Below are positions 1 through 7,909 of a DNA stretch of 60,412 nucleotides, in pieces (the stretch's first letter is position 1; every line of letters begins with the position of its first letter). The DNA comes from Prevotellaceae bacterium. Lineage in GTDB: Bacteria; Bacteroidota; Bacteroidia; Bacteroidales; UBA932. The stretch spans positions 1 to 60,412 of the forward strand of contig JAISFN010000078.1 in assembly GCA_031263585.1 (NCBI GenBank). The letters are read 5' to 3'. The position numbers and the translations under genes are program-made. A model generated the notes under the pieces. It made no database searches. It was given only the letters and a program-made list of their open reading frames with translations, and was not told the origin of the DNA.

Positions 1-676
1 CATGTTTGCCTATCTGCTCCAACATGTGATCGAAAAATCCCAGACCTGTGGATATGTCGCAATTGCCTTTTCCATCCAGATTAAGGGCGATATAAATATC
101 CGTTTCTTTTGTTGTGCGCTTTATTTCAGCTTTGCGTTCCCCTGCAAAAAGAAATTCGCTGATGATATCCCAATCGGTTGTTTGCAGGATACAGGAACTT
201 TTCAGTTCGTCAGCGATGTCGATGTTTTCTTGTAAAAAAATAGCTTTGCAGCCAAGATTTTTCGCCAGCTCGACATCCGTTAATCTATCGCCTATTACAA
301 AAGAATGCTCCATATCATATTCTCCTGTCATATATTTGCCAAGCATTCCGGTTCCGGGTTTACGGGTCGGCGCATTGTCTCCGGGAAAACTCCGGTCGAT
401 AAATATATCATTGAAAGTGATGCCTTCGCCTTCCAGTGTTTTCAGCATCTTGTTGTGTGCGGGCCGGAAAGTATCTTCGGGAAAAGAATCGGTTCCCAGT
501 CCATCCTGATTCGTGACCATAACAAATTCGAAATCAAGATTCTTCCGGATGAAATAAAGATTCCGGATCACTTTCGGATAAAATTCCAGTTTATCGAGAC
601 TATCCAGTTGATAGTCAACAGGAGGTTCTATAACGATAGTACCGTCACGGTCTATAAACAATGCTCTTTTTTTCAT
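1..676 (-). CDS. hisB: Bifunctional histidinol-phosphatase / imidazoleglycerol-phosphate dehydratase (3' end outside window)
   Basis: This gene runs off the left edge; 225 codons are visible from the ATG at 676. The protein opens with [15 protein letters not shown], carrying the DxDGT nucleophile motif of HAD phosphatases, and continues with [14 protein letters not shown], a later HAD motif. Around residue 200 it changes to [22 protein letters not shown], the start of the imidazoleglycerol-phosphate dehydratase domain with a metal-binding FDHM histidine. The fusion therefore catalyses two histidine-biosynthesis steps: dehydration of imidazoleglycerol phosphate and dephosphorylation of histidinol phosphate. 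The start is fixed by the HAD motif lying directly behind it. It follows hisC by 34 bp on the same strand, so the two are probably co-transcribed. The C-terminal part of the dehydratase domain is not seen. Confidence 0.95.
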   Translation of the reverse strand, partial: MKKRALFIDRDGTIVIEPPVDYQLDSLDKLEFYPKVIRNLYFIRKNLDFEFVMVTNQDGLGTDSFPEDTFRPAHNKMLKTLEGEGITFNDIFIDRSFPGDNAPTRKPGTGMLGKYMTGEYDMEHSFVIGDRLTDVELAKNLGCKAIFLQENIDIADELKSSCILQTTDWDIISEFLFAGERKAEIKRTTKETDIYIALNLDGKGNCDISTGLGFFDHMLEQIGKH

Positions 677-710
677 TTATGATATGCTTTTTCTTATTTT
701 CAATAACTCT

Positions 711-1745
711 TTATAAGTCTAAAGAGTTCAATGTCCCTATCAGGGTTTTGTTTTCTTCATCCGTCCCTACTGTTATGCGGAGACATCCGGCACATAGCGA
801 TACGGAGTTGCGGTTACGAACAATCACGCCCCTGTCAGCTAGCTTTTTATATATTCCGTTTGCATCACCTACTTTTACCAGAAGGAAGTTAGCATCTGTC
901 GGGTATATTTTCTCTGTAAACGGAAGCTTTGCTAATGCGTTTTTAAGGTAATCCCGTCCTTTAATTAGAGTTGCTATCCATTGTTTCCGCAGTTCCAGCT
1001 TATCAAGTTCTCCGTTAACAAAGTTCTGCGTCAGTATATTTACATTGTAAGGATATTTCACTTTGTTGAATAACCGGATAATTTCAGGGGAAGCAAAAGC
1101 CATTCCCAGTCGCACAGCCGCCAGCCCCCATGCTTTGGAAAACGTTTGCAGGACAACCAGATTCGGATATTTATCCAATTCGCTTATCCATGTCGTTTCC
1201 GGGGCAAAATCAATATAGGCTTCGTCTATGACGACAATGCCTGCAAAAGTATTCAATATCTTCTCTGTTTCTTTCCGGTTCAGGAGATTTCCTGTCGGAT
1301 TGTTTGGCGAACAGAGAAATATAAGCTTTGTTTTATCATCCGCTCTTTCCGGTATTTTTTGTGCATCGATGTCGAAATCTTCATTCAGCAATACTTTCCT
1401 GTATTCTACGTCATTTACATCGGCGCATACCTGGTACATTCCATAGGTGGGATCTATGGCAACAATATTATCAATACGCGGCTCACAGAAGATACGGATA
1501 ACGAGGTCTATCGGTTCATCGCTTCCGTTTCCCAGAAATATTTTTTCCGGTTCTATTTCTTTGATGTGCGCAATCTTTTCTTTAAGCTTCCATTGCAAAG
1601 GGTCGGGATAACGATTGTATTTGTCATTTAAAGGATTCTCATTTGCATCCAGAAAAACAGAGGCTTCTCCTTTAAATTCGTCACGAGCCGATGAGTAGGG
1701 TTTCATATCCCATACATTTTTGCGTACTAATTGTTGTAAGTTCAT
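711..1745 (-). CDS. hisC: Histidinol-phosphate aminotransferase
   Basis: A 344-residue class I/II PLP-dependent aminotransferase of normal HisC length. It converts imidazole-acetol phosphate plus glutamate to histidinol phosphate in the cytosol. Recognisable blocks are [10 protein letters not shown] near the N-terminus, [35 protein letters not shown] and [14 protein letters not shown], whose Lys (about residue 205) would form the Schiff base with PLP, followed by [19 protein letters not shown] with the substrate-binding arginine. It lies 34 bp upstream of hisB in the same orientation. The usual upstream partners hisG and hisD are absent here: the next gene upstream is a DJ-1-like gene. A near-perfect 10-bp hairpin sits at 1787-1808, about 40 bp upstream of the ATG, with no T-run; its role is unclear. 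Confidence 0.95.
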   Translation of the reverse strand: MNLQQLVRKNVWDMKPYSSARDEFKGEASVFLDANENPLNDKYNRYPDPLQWKLKEKIAHIKEIEPEKIFLGNGSDEPIDLVIRIFCEPRIDNIVAIDPTYGMYQVCADVNDVEYRKVLLNEDFDIDAQKIPERADDKTKLIFLCSPNNPTGNLLNRKETEKILNTFAGIVVIDEAYIDFAPETTWISELDKYPNLVVLQTFSKAWGLAAVRLGMAFASPEIIRLFNKVKYPYNVNILTQNFVNGELDKLELRKQWIATLIKGRDYLKNALAKLPFTEKIYPTDANFLLVKVGDANGIYKKLADRGVIVRNRNSVSLCAGCLRITVGTDEENKTLIGTLNSLDL

Positions 1746-1830
1746 TTGTTTATCAGTTACAGATTTTAAGTATATTTGTCAGCAAGGGCACGGATAAATA
1801 TCCGCGCCGGCAGGGTTATTAGCATTCTTC

Positions 1831-2418
1831 TTAAAATCCCATAGCTTTTTTTATTACTGCCATTTCTTCTTCCGAGGTCAGCATTTTTAATAATTCAAAT
1901 GCGACGTTTGGAGCTGTCTCCGGACAATAAGACGTAATAATATTACCATCAACTACTATTGGTTCATTCACAACATTCACTCCAAATTCTTTCAGTTTTT
2001 TTTGCCAATAGCCGTTTTTTAAGTGGTAAGTAGTTGCTTTCCTGTTCTTAAGAACTCCACTTTTTCCTAAAGGGAATGCCCCACTGCAAACTGTCGCAAT
2101 AATTTTACCTTTTGCATTAAATTCCCTAATTAATTTTAAGAATCTTTCGTCATATGCTTCTTCATAATAACCAAATTCTCCAAATCCACCAGGTATTGCT
2201 AAGGCGTCATATTCGTCAACATTTATTTCGCCAATGGTTTTATCTACTATTACAGGTACATTAAAAGTGCTTATAACTTTTTCAGTAAAGCCACAAGTAT
2301 CAACGGACAAATTATGTCCATAATCAACTCTGGCCCAACCAAGAACATCTATAAAAACACAAAATTCCATAGTCTCAAATGCCTTTGCTAGAAACACTAA
2401 TACTTTCTTATTTTGCAT
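1831..2418 (-). CDS. DJ-1/PfpI family protein
   Basis: A protein of 195 residues from the ATG at 2418; an in-frame TTG at 2436 would add six residues but MQNKKVLVFLAKAFE is the natural beginning of the fold. It has the DJ-1/PfpI flavodoxin-like layout: an early Glu in AKAFETMEF, the nucleophile elbow TVCSGAFPLGKSG with a conserved Cys at about 110, and the following TTYHLK block with a histidine. Members act as deglycases, chaperones or glutamine-amidotransferase-like hydrolases; the exact reaction cannot be read from sequence. It stands alone between hisC (85 bp downstream) and an IS110 remnant upstream, so it may have been brought next to hisC by rearrangement. Confidence 0.85.
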   Translation of the reverse strand: MQNKKVLVFLAKAFETMEFCVFIDVLGWARVDYGHNLSVDTCGFTEKVISTFNVPVIVDKTIGEINVDEYDALAIPGGFGEFGYYEEAYDERFLKLIREFNAKGKIIATVCSGAFPLGKSGVLKNRKATTYHLKNGYWQKKLKEFGVNVVNEPIVVDGNIITSYCPETAPNVAFELLKMLTSEEEMAVIKKAMGF

Positions 2419-2496
2419 ACTTTTCAAAATTATCAATTTGTTAAAATTTCTATCAGTTTTACTGTTATCGCCTTATAGCTAAGGTATTCTAATGGA

Positions 2497-3470
2497 TTAT
2501 ACAATAGCAAGGACATAATTTTTCTCATAAAATTTCTCATGTTTGATAACTGCAAACATACGATAGACCAGCTTAGCCCTAATAGCATTTATCACAGCCA
2601 TTTTATTTTTCCCATCCGCGAGCTTTCGTAAATAATAGCCATACAATTCTCCTTTTTTGCAGGAAATAACAGGAAGCGCTACCATATACAAGAGGACTTT
2701 TATGAACTTATCCGCACGATCCGACACCCTGTTTTGTGAATATTGGCTACTCCCTGATGTGTAAAAGGGTGCAACCCCAGCATGGCAGCAAAACTTTCGC
2801 AGATTGACAAAATCTTTAAAAGCATTGGTTACAACAATCATTTTTATGGAGGTTCTTTCACCAATACCATCTACAGAACACAACCATTGATGTTGATTCG
2901 AAAGTGTTTCGTCATTTTCTATCAAGCGCTTAATTTCTTTGTCTATAATTATAATAGCCGCATTCAATTCTTTTATCAGTTTTTCAACCGCTTACTCTTC
3001 TTTTGATAGTCTTCTTCATCCATAAAACGCTTTTGCTCAGTGAGCTGTCCTTGATATTTGCTTTTGTCGGCAGTGTACATACCACGCCCGCTAACAAGTA
3101 GTTTCAATGAAGCGGCACATTTTTCGGGCAAAGAAAACAAGCGTGTTTTATCCTAAAAACGACTGGCATAAAAGGCAATTCGTCGCACATCTATTTTGTT
3201 GTTTTTGCCCCGATGAACACCTGTACTATACTTAATTTGTGTCGGGTTTGCTAACCTCAAGGCAATACCCAGCTCTCCGCAGGCACAACTCAACGGATAA
3301 GTGTATTATCCCGTATGTTCTGCGCATAATAATACATCCGATAGTTCCATTCGACATTCGTCTGTCAATTTTTTTAAAGAACTTTTTACCGCAGGAGTTG
3401 TATTTTCTATCACAAACTTTTACATGATTTTTCAACCATTTATTTTCTTACATTTCAAAAAATTGGAGGG
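2497..3470 (-). pseudogene. IS110-family transposase, decayed
   Basis: The 3' part (2497-2967) still reads as an open frame encoding the IS116/IS110/IS902 domain: LCSVDGIGERTSIKMIVVTNAF, then FCCHAGVAPFYTSGSS. Upstream the frame is broken near 2990, and the preceding reading frame, which encodes VIENTTPAVKSSLKKLTDE, SDVLLCAEHTG and RLANPTQIKYSTGVHRGKNNK, carries in-frame stops TAG at 3153-3155 and TAA at 3306-3308. These segments match the order of the N-terminal DEDD (RuvC-like) domain and C-terminal domain of IS110 recombinases. A functional enzyme cannot be made. The exact 5' limit is uncertain, as are the element's ends, which in IS110 lack clear inverted repeats. Confidence 0.85.
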
Positions 3471-3623
3471 GAAAACAATTAACAAGTCTGGAACTAATCG
3501 TTCAACTTATTGCCGGTACAACTACAGAAAAGGGATTAACAATGAGAGCTGTGAAAGATGAAACCATTTACCAGAAAGGAATTAAAGTTAGTTTCGGAGC
3601 TCAATAGTTTTTTGTCCTCCGGT

Positions 3624-3815
3624 TTAACTCCTTTCTTTTTGCTTACAAAATCCGATTTGCCCCGATCTTGATAGCTCCTTCCAGCAATTAGATATTGTAT
3701 TTTTATTAACTCCAAAAAGGATAGCGATATCGCCCTTCTTTTTACCTTGCTTTATCAGTGTAACGGCTCGTTGACGATAGCTATTCCTTATTCTATCCGA
3801 TACTGTTCGAAAATC
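3624..3815 (-). pseudogene. IS630-like transposase N-terminal fragment (helix-turn-helix)
   Basis: Reading leftward, one frame gives SYRQRAVTLIKQGKKKGDIA followed by ILFGVNKNTISNCWKELSRS and ends at TAA 3624-3626. This is the helix-turn-helix block that opens IS630/Tc1-type transposases, where a short repetitive helix is followed by an invariant 'GVNxxTIxxW' recognition helix. No catalytic DDE part follows, so this is a fragment. It lies just upstream of the IS110 remnant. A C-terminal piece of the same family is found at 50.6-51.1 kb. Confidence 0.6.
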
Positions 3816-3895
3816 TTCTCTTTCTCTTCAACAAATATACAAAATATTTATGAATATATTACCGTTATGTTAATAAAACAGAGGCAAACTTAGGT

Positions 3896-5257
3896 TTATT
3901 TTCGTTCCAACAACACAACTGTTTCAACATGATGTGTATGAGGGAACATATCAAAAGGCTGGATAGCGGTAACTTGGTAATGATTTTCGCATAGTTGTTT
4001 TAAGTCGAAAGCCAGCGATACGGGATTGCAACTGACATAGATAATTTTAGAGGGAGTGGCTGCTAAAATTGTCTTTTTTATTTCGATAAGGGTTCCCGAA
4101 CGAGGAGGATCGAGTATTATAACATCTATTTTTCCGAAATCTTCCAAAAACGATCGGGTAAATGTTTCCAGAATGTCTCCGGTAATAAATCCGGCGTTTG
4201 CTATATTGTTTATTCTGGCATTTAGTTGAGCATCGTCAATAGCTTCGGACGAACCTTCGATACCCAAAACACTACCCACTTTCGGCGCAATATAACAGGC
4301 GATTGTACCAATACCTGTATACAAATCAACAACCTGCTCGCCACCCTTAAAATTGCCGTATTCCAACACTTGCCTGTATAGGTTTTTTGCCTGCAAGGGA
4401 TTCGGTTGGTAAAATGCTTTGGGGCTTATTTTAAAAAGCAAATTGTTGGTTTTTTCGCTTAAATGCGTTGCTGTTTTTGGGAAATGAATATAAGGAATAT
4501 CGGTATATTTTAAATCGGGTTTATCGAATATGGCGTAATAAAGCGAATTTATTTCGGGTACAGCGGTTTGTAATGCAGTAAGGTATTTTACCCTGTCGTT
4601 ATAATTACAATGTGCAAAGCCAACAATAACACCGGTTTCACCGATTGTAGCGGTACGTACGGTTAAACTACGCAGCATGCCCGAGTTGTCGGCATAATTG
4701 TAAAAACTGTAGCCCAGTTCCCGGGCAACTTGTTTTGCCGCATTGTAAATTTTGCGGCTAGGCTCGGGTTGCAAATAACATTCTTCGATATCTAAAACAC
4801 AATCGGAGCGTTCGGGCAAATGAAAGCCTAATAGTTCATTGCCATAATTGTCAACCGAAAACGCATATTCCGTTTTATTCCGGTAATAAAGTTGCTGCGG
4901 ACTGGCCTCCGGCAAAGGAATCGACGGACAGGCTATGTCATATTTCTGCAATGCATTTTGCAAAATAAGCCGTTTTAGTTCGAGTTGATAGTTGTAATTG
5001 ATATGCTGCCAGTTGCACCCGCCGCACTGCCCGAAATGTTTACAAAACGGATTGGCACGGTTCTCCGAGGCTTTTACAACACATTCGACTTCACCTTTTA
5101 CATATCCTTTCTGGCGTTTGGCTACTTTAATATCAACAAGCTCACAGGGTATGGCATTATCAACATAAATGCGACGGGCTTTGTAAGCCACAATAGCCTT
5201 ACCTGCCGAATGCATCCCGATAACCTTCACATTACGAAATACTTGATGCTTTATCAT
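3896..5257 (-). CDS. rlmD: 23S rRNA (uracil-C5)-methyltransferase, RlmD/RumA type
   Basis: A 453-residue SAM-dependent RNA methyltransferase of the TrmA/RlmD family that makes 5-methyluridine in rRNA. The N-terminal 60 residues look like a TRAM OB-fold. Cys72, Cys78 and Cys81 in FCKHFGQCGGCNWQH form the 4Fe-4S motif of RumA-type enzymes. The methyltransferase half shows VVDLYTGIGTIACYIA (SAM loop), ITGDILETF, ILDPPRSGT and IIYVSCNPVS, with the nucleophilic Cys in the last block, and ends HHVETVVLLERK with the catalytic general-base Glu. Length and motif order are complete. Bacteroidota carry several paralogues, so the target uridine (1939 or 747) is inferred. Flanking genes are unrelated. Confidence 0.9.
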   Translation of the reverse strand: MIKHQVFRNVKVIGMHSAGKAIVAYKARRIYVDNAIPCELVDIKVAKRQKGYVKGEVECVVKASENRANPFCKHFGQCGGCNWQHINYNYQLELKRLILQNALQKYDIACPSIPLPEASPQQLYYRNKTEYAFSVDNYGNELLGFHLPERSDCVLDIEECYLQPEPSRKIYNAAKQVARELGYSFYNYADNSGMLRSLTVRTATIGETGVIVGFAHCNYNDRVKYLTALQTAVPEINSLYYAIFDKPDLKYTDIPYIHFPKTATHLSEKTNNLLFKISPKAFYQPNPLQAKNLYRQVLEYGNFKGGEQVVDLYTGIGTIACYIAPKVGSVLGIEGSSEAIDDAQLNARINNIANAGFITGDILETFTRSFLEDFGKIDVIILDPPRSGTLIEIKKTILAATPSKIIYVSCNPVSLAFDLKQLCENHYQVTAIQPFDMFPHTHHVETVVLLERK

Positions 5258-5326
5258 TATTTAGGTGAATGATATATAAGTTGAGTATCTAGGTCCCGTT
5301 GCTTTATTGTTAAAAAATTTATAAAT

Positions 5327-7369
5327 TTAATCCAGTTTATACTCATACACCACCAAGTCTTTGTCTTCAATGGCGCTCCAAGCAAAAGAACGATTTTTCT
5401 CATTATACCAGGCATTGACGGCGGGAGAATAGCCGATCGCTTGTCCATCAATAACGACATATTCGTAGGCGTAATTCGAGAAAAATAGATGTTGATTGTC
5501 GGGAGACGTTAGCTCTATTGATCCCTCATAATATTCGTAACTCCCGCTGTAGCTATGTATCCAATAAAAATGGGTATCATCAGAAGAAGAAGGAATATTT
5601 TCAAAATATTTTTCCGAAATATTGTCTTTTCCACTCACATTATAGCGCCATTCGCCTGCTTCTTCCTGCCTGTACTCAAATCTAAAGCTTTCTTTGCTGT
5701 TTATTTTTACGTTTCTTACTTCCTTATAAGGCCCGTATATTTTTTCGTTAACAGCAACATATTCTGTACGGGAATCTCTATATGAAAAAATAATTTTGCC
5801 GTTATCGGACAATTTAGCTTCAAGAACATCTTTCCCGTCGAAATCGATATTTGTTTGAACATGATATTTATCATCATCGCCCTTATATCTAAACAAATAT
5901 TTACCATCATTGGAAATTTGAATTTTTCCAGAGTGAATATCTTTATAAGGTCCAAAAATCTCTCCATCAATATTGACATACCAGTTGGCTCCTTCTTTAT
6001 ACAAAAATGCATATTTCCCATTGCCAGTTATTTTTAGATTACGTGCATTTTCATAAGGTCCCCAAATTTTTCCATTGATATTTGCATAATCTTTACTGTC
6101 TCTACCAAAATAGAGGAAGCCATATTGTCCGCTATTGGTGATGGATATATCACGAGGAATACGAATCTTTTCATAAGTTTTTCCATTAATTATAAGAGAG
6201 TCTTTACCCTTATAATAATAAGCCATTTTCCCGTTACTGGCTATGGCAACAATGTTTTTATCCACATAATCGCCATTGTAGATGGTATGTTTCTTATCGG
6301 CATATCCCTCATTATAAGTAAAAAAATAATCCCCATCATCAGTTATATCCATATTGTCAATATTATTTTTATACGGGCCAAAAGTTTTCCCGTTTATGTT
6401 TACATAATGATTATCGCGATCAGTACGATATTTTTCACCATAATGCCGAAATGCGTATTTCCCATTATTGGTAACGATTATGTCGTTTTCACTATAGTTT
6501 GTTACATTCGCAAAAGGCCCCCATTTTTTCCCATCAATAATTACATAGCATTTTTGATATTCATCGTTATAAGCGTATGCATAGTGATTATTATCGGCAA
6601 TGGCTAAATGATGAATATTTCCATTCGGGCCAAAGATTTTTCCATCAACGTTAATATAATGAGTTCTACTATCCTGAAATCTTACTGCATAGCCGCCATC
6701 GTCGGCAATGGAAACTTGAGAAGAATAAGATATGCGATAAGGTTCAAGCGTTTTTTCTGTTCCATTTACAATTAGATGATAGCGATCATCTTTATCTCTA
6801 TAAACATAAGCGTAATTCCCGTTTTCCGATATTGCGAAAGAGGCAATACCAGCATACGGGCCAAACGTTTTCCCGTCCGCATAGACGTATCCACCGCCGT
6901 CGGCATAATAGTTAAAAGTAAATTTTCCGCTCTTTGTCATTTTGAAATCATCACTAGAATACGGAGAAGCATTCACATTCGGCAATACCTTCCCGCCAAC
7001 ATTAACAAAATTTCGCCCTGCCAATGTGTAGCTATACCCATATCCGTTTTCTTTAGCCGGGTCAAAGTAAAACACATTTATAGGATAATACGGGAAATAA
7101 CGGTTTCCCGCTCCATCCGTTTCATAAACGGCTTTGACGGTTTGCAGCCGCTTCCCGTTTACCACAAGGGTTTGCGTTTCGTCCCGCGTATTCTCCACAA
7201 TACAGATAAAGCGGTTTTGATGGAGATGCTGGGATGCAAAATACTCGTTGTAATGAATTTTTTCATTCGCATCCAGCGTGAACAGCATAGCGCGCTTCAT
7301 ATTTTCGTTTTGAGCACCGACGCCGCCCGCGATCAGGGTGGCAAACATAATAAGCAGTAAGTTTTTCAT
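5327..7369 (-). CDS. Secreted repeat protein with about eleven 'DGK-xx-GPY' units, function unknown
   Basis: A 680-residue protein I do not recognise. It starts MKNLLLIMFATLIAGGVGAQ, a Sec signal peptide ending in the A-Q cleavage context typical of Bacteroidota. From about residue 90 to 600 it repeats a unit of roughly 40-45 residues: an aromatic-rich strand (YYVNIDG-like), K-x-FGPY (also WGPF, FGPN, YGPY) and ISDDGKYAF-like. Seven units keep an obvious GPY/GPF/GPN core and four more are degenerate. The regular strand-loop-strand pattern with 'DGKYAF' resembles PD40/WD-type beta-propeller blades, so a propeller is the best structural guess. No T9SS C-terminal domain, lipobox or catalytic motif is visible. 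It is probably periplasmic or exported. It is monocistronic, 70 bp upstream of rlmD. Confidence 0.85.
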   Translation of the reverse strand: MKNLLLIMFATLIAGGVGAQNENMKRAMLFTLDANEKIHYNEYFASQHLHQNRFICIVENTRDETQTLVVNGKRLQTVKAVYETDGAGNRYFPYYPINVFYFDPAKENGYGYSYTLAGRNFVNVGGKVLPNVNASPYSSDDFKMTKSGKFTFNYYADGGGYVYADGKTFGPYAGIASFAISENGNYAYVYRDKDDRYHLIVNGTEKTLEPYRISYSSQVSIADDGGYAVRFQDSRTHYINVDGKIFGPNGNIHHLAIADNNHYAYAYNDEYQKCYVIIDGKKWGPFANVTNYSENDIIVTNNGKYAFRHYGEKYRTDRDNHYVNINGKTFGPYKNNIDNMDITDDGDYFFTYNEGYADKKHTIYNGDYVDKNIVAIASNGKMAYYYKGKDSLIINGKTYEKIRIPRDISITNSGQYGFLYFGRDSKDYANINGKIWGPYENARNLKITGNGKYAFLYKEGANWYVNIDGEIFGPYKDIHSGKIQISNDGKYLFRYKGDDDKYHVQTNIDFDGKDVLEAKLSDNGKIIFSYRDSRTEYVAVNEKIYGPYKEVRNVKINSKESFRFEYRQEEAGEWRYNVSGKDNISEKYFENIPSSSDDTHFYWIHSYSGSYEYYEGSIELTSPDNQHLFFSNYAYEYVVIDGQAIGYSPAVNAWYNEKNRSFAWSAIEDKDLVVYEYKLD

Positions 7370-7909
7370 TGTATTTTGATATTAAGAATATTAAAAGCCG
7401 TTTGAGTTAATTTTTGAAAAAAGGCGGCAAGCTTACTATTTTGTTTAATGCGATTCAAAGAATACAGCTCCTCCCTCTCCGCCAAAGGCTGGCAAGTTAT
7501 AAATAAAGTAATACATATGCAAAGAAAAAGCATGCGGGATTTACAAGAAATACTGAATGCGATCTTATATCTGAAAAAACGGCTGTATGCGGCGTGAGCT
7601 CCCATGGGAATTTCAAACTAAAATACGACAACATTCGCAAAAACCACAAGTAATTGCTATCATTGACAGGGTTTATCGCCCAGGCATTTCTATTCTGCCG
7701 AATGATCTTCGTAGTTTATTACTTTTGTTAAAAATTTCGATATTATGGAAAATAATTTACTTGTTTGTAAAACTTTAATAAATTTGTAACTATCTAAGCA
7801 TTATCAGAAACATAGTATATCAAGTCTGATAAATATTTACAATATAATTACAATTAGTATAAACTCTTGATTCTTGGTTCTATAATCTATATTATTTAAA
7901 CCTTATAGT
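7370..7909. other. Intergenic stretch between divergent genes
   Basis: About 540 bp separate the divergent repeat-protein gene and the GH92 gene. Open frames exist on both strands (7366-7605 minus, 7587-7778 plus) but have no recognisable domain, unconvincing starts and no codon bias, so I do not call them. The right part is very AT-rich and holds a motif CTTGATTCT at 7866-7874, also present just before the tsaC-like gene and near 34.96 kb. Confidence 0.6.

Noticed and set aside
1146-1631. 161-codon ORF on the plus strand
   Set aside because: It is antisense to hisC, whose motifs are complete.
5327-7369. Possible CRISPR-like or tandem DNA repeat in the repeat-protein gene
   Set aside because: The periodicity is at protein level with divergent DNA; there are no identical spaced repeats.
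7366-7605. 79-codon minus-strand ORF overlapping the repeat-protein start
   Set aside because: It overlaps a well-supported gene start and has no recognisable product.
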